The notes under the pieces: generated by a model
The model's database searches: none
Told to the model about the DNA's origin: nothing
The model's input: the letters and a program-made list of their open reading frames with translations, nothing else
Made by a program: the position numbers and the translations under genes
Origin: VRUE01 sp963837695
Lineage (GTDB): Bacteria > Actinomycetota > Thermoleophilia > Solirubrobacterales > 70-9
Assembly (NCBI GenBank): GCA_963837695.1
Contig: CAWINZ010000005.1
Span: forward strand, 1,116,001-1,180,000
Direction of reading: 5' to 3'
DNA length: 64,000 nt
Shown here: positions 23,642 to 31,054 of the stretch, piece after piece
How positions within the stretch are numbered: the first letter of the stretch is position 1
Layout of the letters: each line of letters opens with the position of its first letter

Positions 23642-26143
23642 GTGGTTAGCGCCGGTTCCTACATCCTCAGCGCGGTCCTGCTGGTCGTCCTGGCCCTTGC
23701 GCTGGGCTTCTCGGCTGTGCGCCTGCGGCGGCAGTTGATGCCCGACTGGGAGGGCGCTCCGGCGCACCTGGTCGAGGCGATTCTCGGTGTCGCATTGCTG
23801 ATCTGGATGTCCGAGCTGCTCGGCCTGGTCAATCTCCTTTACGCGGGGACGCTCGTCGCCGCGTCGGTTGTGCTGGCGGCGGCGGTTGCCTTCGGCCCGC
23901 GGGTCCTGTCGCGGGGGAAGGGGGGGTTAGCGGACTCACCCGTCCGAACCCCCCCTTCCCCCGCGCCACCCGCGGGAGAGGCGTCGGGTCGAAGTGGAGG
24001 GTGGATGGGGTGGCCCGGTCGGGCGCGGCGTCCTGTTTTTCGCACAGACCGCTCGGCGAGCGAGGCGAGCCGAAAGGCGAAAAACCCAGCACCCGACCGG
24101 GCCACCCCGTCCACCCCCTTGGCCACGGGCATAGCCGTAGCCGTCGTCGCTCTGGTGTTCGCCCATTGGGGCTTGACTGCGAAAGATGCCCTGGGACGGG
24201 GAATCTTCAACTTCGATTCGCTCTGGTACCACCTGCCGTTTGCGGTCGAAATGGCCCACAGCCACTCGGTCACGGGGCTGCATTACACCGAGACGATCTT
24301 CACGAACTGGTTCTATCCGCAGAACGGGGAGCTGCTGCATGCGGACGCGATCCTGCTGACGGGACGCGACACGCTCAGCTTGTTCCTCAACTTCGGCTGG
24401 CTCGCGATTGCATTCTTGGCAGCTTGGTGCATCGGGCGGCCCTACGGACGCGGGCCGCTGACGGTTGTGGCAGCCGGAATCCTGCTCGAGTGCCACACGC
24501 TTGTGGTTCGTGAGCCCGGAGCTGCCAAGAACGACCTCATGGCAGCTGCATTACTTCTGGCTGCAATTGCGATTCTGATCAATTCTGAATGGGGGGCGCA
24601 CCTGAGACCCCGGTGGGGGTGGCCCGGTCGGGTGCGGCGTCCAGTTTTTCGCACGAACCACTCGGCGAGAGAGGCAAGCTCCAAGGCGAAAAACCCAGCA
24701 TCCGACCGGGCCACCCCCACCGGGGTCCCCCTGGCTGCTGCTGGTCTTGCTGTGGGCTTGGCCGTCGGGACGAAGTCGACGGCGCTGGCAATGGCCGCCG
24801 CGCTCACCGTCGCCGTGATCGTGCTTGCCCCCGCTGGGCGCCGCTGGGCGGCCGCCGGCTGGTGGTTCGCGGCCGCCGTTGCGGGCGGCGGCTACTGGTA
24901 CCTGCGCAACCTCGTCATCAGCGGCAACCCGCTGCCGCAGCTGGAGCACCTGGGCCCGATCTCGCTGCCCCACCCGGAGCGGTTACAGGAAGGCCGTCCC
25001 GACTTCAGCATCGTCCACTACGCCACCGACACCGGCGTCTGGAGCAAGTACTTTGAGCCCGGCCTCCACCAGGCTTTCGGCGCCCTCTGGCCGCTGGTCA
25101 TCGCCGCCGCAATAGCCGGCGGCCTGGCCACCCTCCTCTGGGGCCGCACGCGCGTCCTACGCTGGATGGGCGGCGTGGCCCTCTTCGGAATGCTCGCCTA
25201 CGTCTTCACCCCCCTAAGCGCGGCAGGAGCAGAGGGAGCCCCCGTCGGCTTCGCAATAAACATCCGCTACGCAATCCCAGCTCTTCTAGCGGGCTTAACC
25301 CTGCTTCCGCTGGCCTTTCGTGACTCGGCGTTGTCGGCTACCTCCGCGGGTGGCGCGGGGGGAGGGGGGGTTCGGACGGGTGAGTCCGCCAACCCCCCCT
25401 CCCCCCGTGACAGGACCCGCGGCTGGGGGGCAACGTCCCTACTCGTCGTCCTGCTGCTGGTTCTGCTCGCGACCGACCGCTCCGACGCCGCCCTGCGCGA
25501 CCCCGACCGCGTCTTCGGCTGGCTGATCGCCGCCTTGGTGGTGCTGATCCCGGCGGCGCTGCTGTTCGCCCGGCATCGCGGAGCCCCGAGAGCGGCGATC
25601 CTCGCCGGATTCACCGGCCTCGTCATCGCCGTGGTCGCGATCGGCTACCCGCTGCAGCGGGACTACCTGCGCGACCGTTTCCTCAACGCCGATGCCGAGG
25701 CGGGCATCCCCGGGATGCACCTCGACTCGGCGTACCGCTGGGCCCGGGGGGTAAGCGACGCCCGTATCGGGCTCGCCGGCACCACCGCCGGCTTCCTCGG
25801 GTACGGCTTCTACGGCGCCGACCTGTCCAACCGCGTGCGCTACCTCGGCGTCGAGGGTCCGCACGGCGCCTTCAACGCGATCCCGAGCTGCCCCGAATTC
25901 CGCGCCGCCGTCAATGCCGCCGATCTCGACTACCTGGTCACCGCCCCCTTCCTCAACTTCATCGAGCCCGGCAAGCCGATCTCTTCGCCGGAGGCTCGCT
26001 GGTTGCGCGGCGAGCCCGCGGTGGTCCCGATCCAGCGCAACGGCCCGGTGACCGTCTGGCGCATCCGCGGCCAGCTCGATCCGGGTACGTGTGGCCCCCA
26101 AAACGCTCCGCTGCGCCAGATCCCCGAGCAACCCGTCAACTGA
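23642..26143 (+). CDS. GT-C-like polytopic membrane protein (putative glycosyltransferase) interrupted by four in-frame palindromic insertions
   Basis: An 833-residue protein with about 12 hydrophobic helices. An extracytoplasmic loop has FNFDSLWYHLPFAVEMAHS with NWFYPQNGELLHADAILL, reminiscent of lipid-linked-sugar GT-C transferases (GT39-like). The C-terminal soluble part has VSDARIGLAGTTAGFLGYGF. Four low-complexity hydrophilic stretches break the membrane pattern: about residues 86-112, 120-158, 322-362 and 568-594. Each coincides with a palindromic DNA element read in frame. Removing them by eye restores continuous helices. The gene follows ftsB by 21 bases from a GTG. Donor and acceptor are unknown. 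Confidence 0.65.
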   Translation: MVSAGSYILSAVLLVVLALALGFSAVRLRRQLMPDWEGAPAHLVEAILGVALLIWMSELLGLVNLLYAGTLVAASVVLAAAVAFGPRVLSRGKGGLADSPVRTPPSPAPPAGEASGRSGGWMGWPGRARRPVFRTDRSASEASRKAKNPAPDRATPSTPLATGIAVAVVALVFAHWGLTAKDALGRGIFNFDSLWYHLPFAVEMAHSHSVTGLHYTETIFTNWFYPQNGELLHADAILLTGRDTLSLFLNFGWLAIAFLAAWCIGRPYGRGPLTVVAAGILLECHTLVVREPGAAKNDLMAAALLLAAIAILINSEWGAHLRPRWGWPGRVRRPVFRTNHSAREASSKAKNPASDRATPTGVPLAAAGLAVGLAVGTKSTALAMAAALTVAVIVLAPAGRRWAAAGWWFAAAVAGGGYWYLRNLVISGNPLPQLEHLGPISLPHPERLQEGRPDFSIVHYATDTGVWSKYFEPGLHQAFGALWPLVIAAAIAGGLATLLWGRTRVLRWMGGVALFGMLAYVFTPLSAAGAEGAPVGFAINIRYAIPALLAGLTLLPLAFRDSALSATSAGGAGGGGVRTGESANPPSPRDRTRGWGATSLLVVLLLVLLATDRSDAALRDPDRVFGWLIAALVVLIPAALLFARHRGAPRAAILAGFTGLVIAVVAIGYPLQRDYLRDRFLNADAEAGIPGMHLDSAYRWARGVSDARIGLAGTTAGFLGYGFYGADLSNRVRYLGVEGPHGAFNAIPSCPEFRAAVNAADLDYLVTAPFLNFIEPGKPISSPEARWLRGEPAVVPIQRNGPVTVWRIRGQLDPGTCGPQNAPLRQIPEQPVN
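23896..23976. repeat. palindromic element class A, copy 1, in frame inside the GT-C-like gene
   Basis: An 81-base near-perfect hairpin. CCGCGGGT...CGCGGGGGAAGGGGGGGTT pairs with AACCCCCCCTTCCCCCGCG...ACCCGCGG, and the tip CGGAC TCACCC GTCCG is itself a stem. It encodes the peptide around RVLSRGKGGLADSPVRTPP with no stop codon. The same sequence in reverse complement is present at 25344-25422 in the same gene. Confidence 0.85.
23999..24115. repeat. palindromic element class B, copy 3, in frame inside the GT-C-like gene
   Basis: About 117 bases. The arms, GGGTGGATGGGGTGGCCCGG... and its complement ending at 24115, carry one mismatch. The core has GCGGCGTCCTGTTTTTCGCA and GGCGAAAAACCCAGC. It begins 22 bases after class A copy 1. 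It is read as GWPGRARRPVFRT ... SRKAKNPAPDRATPS, with no stop. Confidence 0.85.
24606..24727. repeat. palindromic element class B, copy 4, in frame inside the GT-C-like gene
   Basis: A 122-base element whose 26-base arms (24606-24631 and 24702-24727) are perfect reverse complements. The core is GCGGCGTCCAGTTTTTCGCA ... GGCGAAAAACCCAGC. It is read as GWPGRVRRPVFRT ... SSKAKNPASDRATPT, almost the same peptide as copy 3. It interrupts the hydrophobic run AAIAILIN ... GVPLAAAGLAVGLAVG. Confidence 0.85.
25344..25422. repeat. palindromic element class A, copy 2 (inverted relative to copy 1), in frame inside the GT-C-like gene
   Basis: A 79-base hairpin that is the reverse complement of copy 1 at 23896-23976 with few changes and small length differences in the G/C runs. 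It is read in the opposite orientation as GGAGGGGVRTGESANPPSPRD, again without stop codons. Confidence 0.85.
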
Positions 26144-26148
26144 CCGCC

Positions 26149-26192
26149 GATGGGCCTAAAACCGGAGATATAGGCCGGTTTTAGGCCCATCG
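26149..26192. repeat. 44-base perfect hairpin after the GT-C-like gene
   Basis: The 18-base arms CGATGGGCCTAAAACCGG / CCGGTTTTAGGCCCATCG are perfect complements around the loop AGATATAGG. It starts 5 bases after the stop codon and ends 24 bases before the next gene's ATG. Its size matches the class C elements. Its strong stem could stop transcription, although the T-run is inside the arm and not after it. Confidence 0.6.
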
Positions 26193-26215
26193 ACGGTGTG
26201 GGTAACCTCATTGGG

Positions 26216-26539
26216 ATGGGCTATCCGCTTGAGAACGCGCTCTTCCAGTGGGAGGAGGGATGGCGGGCGTTGCAGGAGATCGACGACGTTCGTGAGCGCC
26301 GTCAGGCCGATCGCGTCGTCGCCGCCGTCCAGGACGAGCTGCGGCGACGGATCGGCTCGACCTTCGCGGCCACCGAGCTTGCCGAGCTGTACGGGCGCGG
26401 GACCGACTGGTGCCTGCAGGTGGCGATGGACGCCGCTCCGGCGCTGGCCGGCGATTCGCGTTCGCTCGCGGATGCGGCCTTCTGGCTTTACCTACGGGGC
26501 GCTACGGACTTCGCCGGCGGGCGTCAGCTACTCGTCTGA
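26216..26539 (+). CDS. small conserved-looking hypothetical protein
   Basis: A 107-residue soluble, mostly helical protein starting MGYPLENALFQWEEGWRAL and ending ATDFAGGRQLLV. It contains a central VVAAVQDELRRRIGSTFAATELAELYG segment and WLYLRGATDFAGG near the end. I do not recognise a family. GC3 codon use is typical of the host, which argues that it is real. A TAACCT hexamer 7 bases before the ATG suggests a leaderless transcript; a GTG at 26198 is an alternative start. Its 3' end overlaps the convergent next gene by 12 bases. Confidence 0.6.
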   Translation: MGYPLENALFQWEEGWRALQEIDDVRERRQADRVVAAVQDELRRRIGSTFAATELAELYGRGTDWCLQVAMDAAPALAGDSRSLADAAFWLYLRGATDFAGGRQLLV

Positions 26540-27130
26540 GTCGTCGTCCCCGGCCGGGGCGCTCTCGCCCGCCCGGCGGATGACGATCTGGTCCGCGTCG
26601 ATGCGGACCGTGACTTCGCGCTTGCCGGCCCAGTGCTCGGCGTAGACGGGGTTGTCCTTGACGGCGGCGTCGAGCCAGAGTCCGTAGCCGTCCCGCTCGC
26701 CATGGTCGAAGGTCGCCTCAAGATCTTTGCGCCGGCCGCGACCGCCGCGCCGGCCACGCCGCCGCCTGCGCCGGGGGCGCGCTCCGCCGGCCTCCTCGTC
26801 GTCGCCATCCTGCTCGGCGGCTTTGGACGCTTTGCGGGCCGGCTTCTCCTCGTCGCCCTCATCCTCATCCGGCTCGGCCTCGTCCTCTGCTTCATCCTCG
26901 GCGGCCTCCTCGGCCGTCGCCGCCTCGACCTCGGCCTCGATCTCGTCGCGGAGATCGACCTCGCCGCTGCCGGCGTCCTCGCTGTCGGGGGTGAGGTCAT
27001 GCTGTTTGCGGAACTCGCGCAGCTCCGATGCGGAGACCTCGAGCTGGTGGGCGATCCAGGCATCGGTGCGGCCCTGCCGCACCCAGGCGCGGATCTGATT
27101 CAGTTGGGGCTTCAGTGAGCGTCTTGCCAT
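26528..27130 (-). CDS. hypothetical protein: N-terminal HTH-like, acidic middle, Arg/Gly-rich block, small C-terminal domain
   Basis: A 200-residue protein with a segmented composition. Residues 1-45 (LKPQLNQIRAWVRQGRTDAW, ELREFRKQHDL) look like a small helix-turn-helix. Residues about 50-115 are highly acidic Glu/Asp/Ala. Residues about 118-135 are an RG-rich basic block (RPRRRRRRGRRGGRGRR). A compact C-terminal domain (about 136-190) has YGLWLDAAVKDNPVYAEHW and VTVRIDADQIVIRR. The basic block could bind RNA or DNA. No family is recognised. The low-complexity middle would give spurious matches in searches. Confidence 0.6.
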   Translation of the reverse strand: MARRSLKPQLNQIRAWVRQGRTDAWIAHQLEVSASELREFRKQHDLTPDSEDAGSGEVDLRDEIEAEVEAATAEEAAEDEAEDEAEPDEDEGDEEKPARKASKAAEQDGDDEEAGGARPRRRRRRGRRGGRGRRKDLEATFDHGERDGYGLWLDAAVKDNPVYAEHWAGKREVTVRIDADQIVIRRAGESAPAGDDDSDE

Positions 27131-27184
27131 CGGCGCGCGAGTCTATTCAACCTGGACGGCGGTTCGCGTCACGGCACTCGTCGC

Positions 27185-27424
27185 TCAGGCCATCAAGAAC
27201 GAGAGCGCCTCGAACATCGAGACGACCACGACGGCCACCGTTGCGGTGAGGCACGCGGCCAGCACGCTGAAGCGCACTTTGCCGTGCTGCTCGTTGCGGG
27301 TGATGCGACGCTCGCGCGAGCGGTTGGCGGCGCGACGGCGCAGCTGCTCGCGCCGGCGACGCTCCAAGGTCGTCTCCTGCTCGAAGGCGACCTCGAACTG
27401 GTTGATGCTCTGGCGCATTCTCAT
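27185..27424 (-). CDS. small basic protein with a C-terminal membrane helix
   Basis: From the ATG at 27424 the product is 79 residues. A strongly basic helical region (TLERRRREQLRRRAANRSRERRI) is followed by one hydrophobic C-terminal segment, FSVLAACLTATVAVVVVSMF. It would be tail-anchored with a basic cytoplasmic face. I recognise no family. A longer reading frame begins at 27487, but its extra residues are Pro/Ala-rich and less gene-like. It lies between the RG-rich gene and the nuclease gene on the same strand. Confidence 0.5.
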   Translation of the reverse strand: MRMRQSINQFEVAFEQETTLERRRREQLRRRAANRSRERRITRNEQHGKVRFSVLAACLTATVAVVVVSMFEALSFLMA

Positions 27425-27506
27425 AGGGGGAGGCCCGGGGACCGCGGCGGACCGTAGCAAAGGCGCACGAGCGCCTGCAGGGCTCAAGTTGTGACGTTGG
27501 TCACGA

Positions 27507-28028
27507 TTAGCAGGCGCCCCAGAGGCCGCGTCCGGCCCGCGAAGCGGTCAGCTCGAGGCGCCGAAAGCGCGGCGCGAAGCGGTCGTTCGGCGGGATCGTC
27601 AGCGAGCGGGCAAGCCCGCGGCGGACCAGGATCGCGTTGAAGAGCTGTCCGCGCTGGGGCACGTTCAAAGTCTGATTCGCGAGATAGACGTAGGCGAGCA
27701 GCCGCCCGTAGATGTCGCGACGCTCGACGCCGAAGACCAGCCGCACCCGCCTCCCGGTCAAGCGCCGTTTCGTGAAGTGCGAAGCCCGCTCGCCAAAGCA
27801 CTGCACGGGCGTGTCCGGCTTGACCGTCTCGGGCGTATCCACCCCGATCAGGCGCACGTACTCGTCCTGCCCGTCAAGTCGCACATCGATCGTGTCCCCA
27901 TCAACCACCCGCGTCACCACGACCACAGCAGACCCCGACCCCTCCTCGAGCTTCCCCTCCCAAGGGCGCACCACGACCGCCGCTACAGCCAAGAAGAGAA
28001 CCAGGCTCCCAAGCAAATTCCGAATCAC
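27507..28028 (-). CDS. membrane-anchored thermonuclease (SNase) family protein
   Basis: A 173-residue protein. An N-terminal hydrophobic segment (LLGSLVLFLAVAAVVVRP) is an uncleaved anchor or signal. The rest is a staphylococcal-nuclease OB-fold: VVDGDTIDVRLDGQDEYVRLIG with VDTPETVKP, then RRVRLVFGVERRDIYGRLLAYVY, and NAILVRRGLARSL. The catalytic Arg/Glu/Arg set appears in RLIGVDTPE and the DIYGRLLAYV region. Such enzymes are Ca-dependent extracellular nucleases that degrade DNA and RNA. The call rests on the strong DGDT...VRLIGVDTPE signature. Confidence 0.88.
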   Translation of the reverse strand: MIRNLLGSLVLFLAVAAVVVRPWEGKLEEGSGSAVVVVTRVVDGDTIDVRLDGQDEYVRLIGVDTPETVKPDTPVQCFGERASHFTKRRLTGRRVRLVFGVERRDIYGRLLAYVYLANQTLNVPQRGQLFNAILVRRGLARSLTIPPNDRFAPRFRRLELTASRAGRGLWGAC

Positions 28029-28192
28029 GGCACATTAAGGCCGCAGCGGCGAATTCTCGCCCCCCTCCACGCAAGACCGCCTAGAACCAAGCAGGTCGGG
28101 GGACGCAGGGAGCGAGGTGAGGGGAGCGCACTCCCGTGCGTGACCCGATCCGAGTCGACCGAGGACCCCGAGATGCGCCGGTTATAGGCCGT

Positions 28193-29113
28193 CTACGGAA
28201 TGCGCTTCACGTTCGACAGCAGGCTCTCCTTGATCTGGCCGATGATCTCCAGCGCCTCGTTCCACTCGCGCTGCCAGACGTTGCGGCCGAAGATGACGCC
28301 GCTGCCGCCCGCCTGCATGACCTCGCGGCAGTGGTTGAGGACGACGTCGTCATCGACCTTGGAGCCGCCGGAGAGGACGACCAGCGCCCGCCCGGCCGAC
28401 TCGACGCAGTGGCGGATCGCCTCGGCCTGGTCGACTTCCATCTCGTTATAGGGGGCCGGTGCGTCCTTGTCCTTCTCCGCGTCGATCTTCGGCATGTTGA
28501 GCTTGACCACGTCGGCGCCCATCTCCATCGCCATCCGGGCCGCGTAGTCGATCGCGTAGAAGGAGTTCGGCCCGCCCTTGGCTTCGACCGCTTCGCCGCG
28601 CGGGTAGGACCAGACGATCAGCGGCATCCCAAAGCGGTCGCAGTCTTCGCGCACGCCGCGCAGCTGGGCCAGGTCCTGGTCCTGGCGCGGCGAGCCGACA
28701 TAGAGCGTGTAGCCGACCGCGTCGGCGCCGAGCCGCACCGCGTCCTCGACGCTGGCGTTGCAGGTCGAGAACGCCTGCGCGGAGGAGGGGATGTCGGTCT
28801 TGCCGTTGACCTTGAGGATCAGCGGCACCTGGCCGGCGTAGTCGGGGTAGTACTTGCTCGCCATGCCGATCTGGCAGGCGAGGGCCGAGTAACCGGCCTC
28901 GGCGGCGAGCCGGAACTGGTAGTCGGGATCCTTGGAGGCGGGGTTGGGGAAGAAATCGCGCGGGCCGTGCTCGATCCCCTGGTCGATCGGCAGCAGCATC
29001 AGAGTGCCGTTGCCCGGTCCGAACTCGAACAGCAGGCGGCGCAGGCGGGTCCGTTTGCCGGGCGCCAGCTCGGCCAGAAGCGATTTCTGCTCGGTCAGAC
29101 TGTTCAACTCCAC
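28193..29113 (-). CDS. class I fructose-bisphosphate aldolase (DhnA/FbaB type)
   Basis: A 306-residue aldolase of the archaeal/DhnA type that splits fructose-1,6-bisphosphate through a Schiff-base lysine. Signatures are LLPIDQGIEHGPRDFF near the N-terminus, LKVNGKTDIP, GADAVGYTLYVGS, MPLIVWSYPRGEA, GADVVKLNMPKID (Schiff-base Lys in the VKLN segment) and VVLSGGSKV with GSGVIFGRNVWQR (phosphate binding). This type is usually read as gluconeogenic or anaplerotic when another aldolase exists. It stands alone on the minus strand, divergent from the rhomboid-like gene. Confidence 0.93.
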   Translation of the reverse strand: MELNSLTEQKSLLAELAPGKRTRLRRLLFEFGPGNGTLMLLPIDQGIEHGPRDFFPNPASKDPDYQFRLAAEAGYSALACQIGMASKYYPDYAGQVPLILKVNGKTDIPSSAQAFSTCNASVEDAVRLGADAVGYTLYVGSPRQDQDLAQLRGVREDCDRFGMPLIVWSYPRGEAVEAKGGPNSFYAIDYAARMAMEMGADVVKLNMPKIDAEKDKDAPAPYNEMEVDQAEAIRHCVESAGRALVVLSGGSKVDDDVVLNHCREVMQAGGSGVIFGRNVWQREWNEALEIIGQIKESLLSNVKRIP

Positions 29114-29206
29114 GCTCTATTCCCTCCTTGAAGACGGTGTCCCCGCAGTATGCCACTGGCGGCGCGTGTCGAGCGGTCGTGACAGGGCAGTTATCCTCGA
29201 CTAACC

Positions 29207-29977
29207 ATGAGCGAGACTGAGCTCAGCGTCATCTGCAAGAACTGTGGCTCCGAGGTCAGTCCCTATGTGACGGAGTGCCCCTATTGCGGCGCCCGGCTGC
29301 GCAAGCGGGCGCCGAAGCTGGAGCGCCGCGGCGACGGGCTCGAGGCCAAGCCGCGCCGCGGCCCGGCCGGCCGGCTCTTCCGGATCAAGCTGCGCTCTCG
29401 CGCCGCGTCCGGCGCCCACCGGCCCTACGCGACGCTGACGGCGGTCCTCGGCTCCGCCATCCTGCTCCTGGTCGAGCAGGCAAGCGGCGCCACGCTGGTC
29501 AGTCTCGGCGGCCTCACCGTGCCGCTCCACGGCGAGTGGTGGCGCTTCCTCACGGCCCCGTTTGTCTACGCCGACGTCGGCTACCTCTTCGTCGTCGCGG
29601 TCGGGCTGGCGATCTTCGGGGTCGGGGTCGAGCACCGCCTCGGCACTCCCGCAACCGCGGTGCTGCTGCTCGCCTGTGGCTCGCTGGGGATGCTGGCGGC
29701 GAGCGGCATCGCCGGCGCCCAGGGGGACATCGTCGTCATCGCCGGCGGCAACGGGATGGCGCTGGGCGCGGTCGCAGCCTGGTTCGCGATCCGCCGCGCC
29801 GAGGCGCACCAGGCGATCGACCAGGACTATGACCGGATCGGCGTCGCGGTCGCGGCGGCGGTGCTGCTCGCCCTGCCGATCTTCGAATCGACCGCGAACG
29901 TCTTCGCCGGGCTGGTCGGCGGCGCCGTCGGCGGCCTTGCCGGCCTCGCCGCGTCCGTGGTGCGACCGTCCGAATAG
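29207..29977 (+). CDS. zinc-ribbon / rhomboid-like membrane protein lacking the catalytic residues
   Basis: A 256-residue fusion. Residues 10-27 are a zinc ribbon (CKNCG ... CPYCG). After a basic linker come about six membrane helices with rhomboid landmarks: GEWWRFLTAPFVYADVGYLF (loop 1/TM2), GVGVEHRLGT and IAGGNGMALGAVAAW at the TM4 position. The catalytic GxSG serine is Asn182 (GGNG). The TM2 HxxxN-type His is Tyr. The TM6 His position in ANVFAGLVGGAVGG is not His. It should therefore be a pseudoprotease (iRhom/derlin-like in principle) and not an enzyme. It leads a plus-strand cluster with the next three genes. Confidence 0.78.
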   Translation: MSETELSVICKNCGSEVSPYVTECPYCGARLRKRAPKLERRGDGLEAKPRRGPAGRLFRIKLRSRAASGAHRPYATLTAVLGSAILLLVEQASGATLVSLGGLTVPLHGEWWRFLTAPFVYADVGYLFVVAVGLAIFGVGVEHRLGTPATAVLLLACGSLGMLAASGIAGAQGDIVVIAGGNGMALGAVAAWFAIRRAEAHQAIDQDYDRIGVAVAAAVLLALPIFESTANVFAGLVGGAVGGLAGLAASVVRPSE

Positions 29978-29988
29978 GCTCACCGGCA

Positions 29989-30333
29989 ATGGCCCCCGAC
30001 GATGTCGATGCCGAGCGTCTCGAAGCCGCGATCGAGCGCTTCGCCGAGGCCGAGCGCTTCGCCGAGGCCGAGCTGATCGTCGCCCGCGCCGCGCCGCAGC
30101 TGCAGCGGGTGTTGGGCGCCGCCCTCGCCGAGGGCGGCTGGTTCGGCGAGTCGCACGAGAGCGAGTCGCTGAAGGCGGCCACCGTTCCCGACCCGGAGCA
30201 GCGGATCGCCGCGGTGCGGACGCTGCTGGCCGAGGAGGCGAGGATGGGAATGATGGTTGGAGTCGCCGTCGGCTGGGCACTGAAAGAAGAGATGAGCGCG
30301 GGCGAAGCCCCGGAGAGCGAAGGAGAGAGTTGA
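29989..30333 (+). CDS. hypothetical helical protein
   Basis: A 114-residue acidic, probably all-helical protein. It begins MAPDDVDAERLEAAIERFAE and contains a short internal duplication (RFAEAERFAEAE, from a direct 18-base repeat). A conserved-looking centre AAPQLQRVLGAALAEGGWFGESH is followed by QRIAAVRTLLAEEARMGMMVGVAVGWALKEE. No family is recognised. It is 11 bases after the rhomboid-like gene and 2 bases before the UPF0173 gene, so it is almost certainly part of the same transcript. Confidence 0.6.
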   Translation: MAPDDVDAERLEAAIERFAEAERFAEAELIVARAAPQLQRVLGAALAEGGWFGESHESESLKAATVPDPEQRIAAVRTLLAEEARMGMMVGVAVGWALKEEMSAGEAPESEGES

Positions 30334-30335
30334 AG

Positions 30336-31049
30336 ATGGAGATCAAGTTCCACGGCCATTCGTGCTTCGAGCTGAGCGAGGGGGGCACGACGGTCCTGCT
30401 CGACCCGTTCCTCAAGCCGAACAACCCTGCTGCGGTGGCGACCGCGGAGGAAGTCGAGCCGACCCAGATCGCGATCAGCCACGGTCACGTCGACCACATG
30501 GCCGACGCCGTCCCTGTCGCGACCCGCACCGGCGCCGAGTGCGTGGCGATCGTCGAGATCGCGAAGTGGCTGGAAGAGCAGGGCGTCGAGAACGTCCACG
30601 ACCCCAACCTGGGCGGCACCGTCCGCTTCGATTGGGGTTGGGTGAAGCTCGTGCCGGCCTGGCACACGAGCACGATCGCGGGTTCTGCCGAGGCTCCGTT
30701 CAGCCCCACGCCCGGCACCGTCACCGGCACGCCGGCCGGGTTGCTGATCAACCTCGGCGGCAAGACCGTCTACCACGCCGGCGACACCTGCCTGTTCAGC
30801 GACATGAAGCTGATCGGCGAACGCAACCCGGTCGACATCGCGCTGCTGCCGATCGGCGGTCACTACACGATGGACCGCCACGACGCGGTCACGGCGGCCG
30901 AGTTCGTCGGCGCCGGCACGGTGATCCCGATGCACTACGACACTTTCCCGCCGATCGCGACCGACAGCGCCGCCTTCAAGTCCGACGTCGAGTCGAAGAC
31001 CTCCTCCCGGGTTGTCTTGCTGAAACCGGGAGAGACGTCTACCGTGTAA
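30336..31049 (+). CDS. UPF0173-type metal-dependent hydrolase (metallo-beta-lactamase fold)
   Basis: A 237-residue MBL-fold protein of the UPF0173/YtkL type. Motifs are FHGHSCFEL at the start, the metal motif SHGHVDHMAD, PAWHTSTI, VYHAGDTCLFSDMKLIGE (metal Asp), LLPIGGHYTMD and the final His in VIPMHYDTFP. The family is a predicted metal-dependent hydrolase with no settled substrate. The ATG at 30336 has an AAGGAGAG ribosome site. It is 5 bases before the R2lox-like gene, suggesting coexpression. Confidence 0.9.
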   Translation: MEIKFHGHSCFELSEGGTTVLLDPFLKPNNPAAVATAEEVEPTQIAISHGHVDHMADAVPVATRTGAECVAIVEIAKWLEEQGVENVHDPNLGGTVRFDWGWVKLVPAWHTSTIAGSAEAPFSPTPGTVTGTPAGLLINLGGKTVYHAGDTCLFSDMKLIGERNPVDIALLPIGGHYTMDRHDAVTAAEFVGAGTVIPMHYDTFPPIATDSAAFKSDVESKTSSRVVLLKPGETSTV

Positions 31050-31054
31050 GCAGG

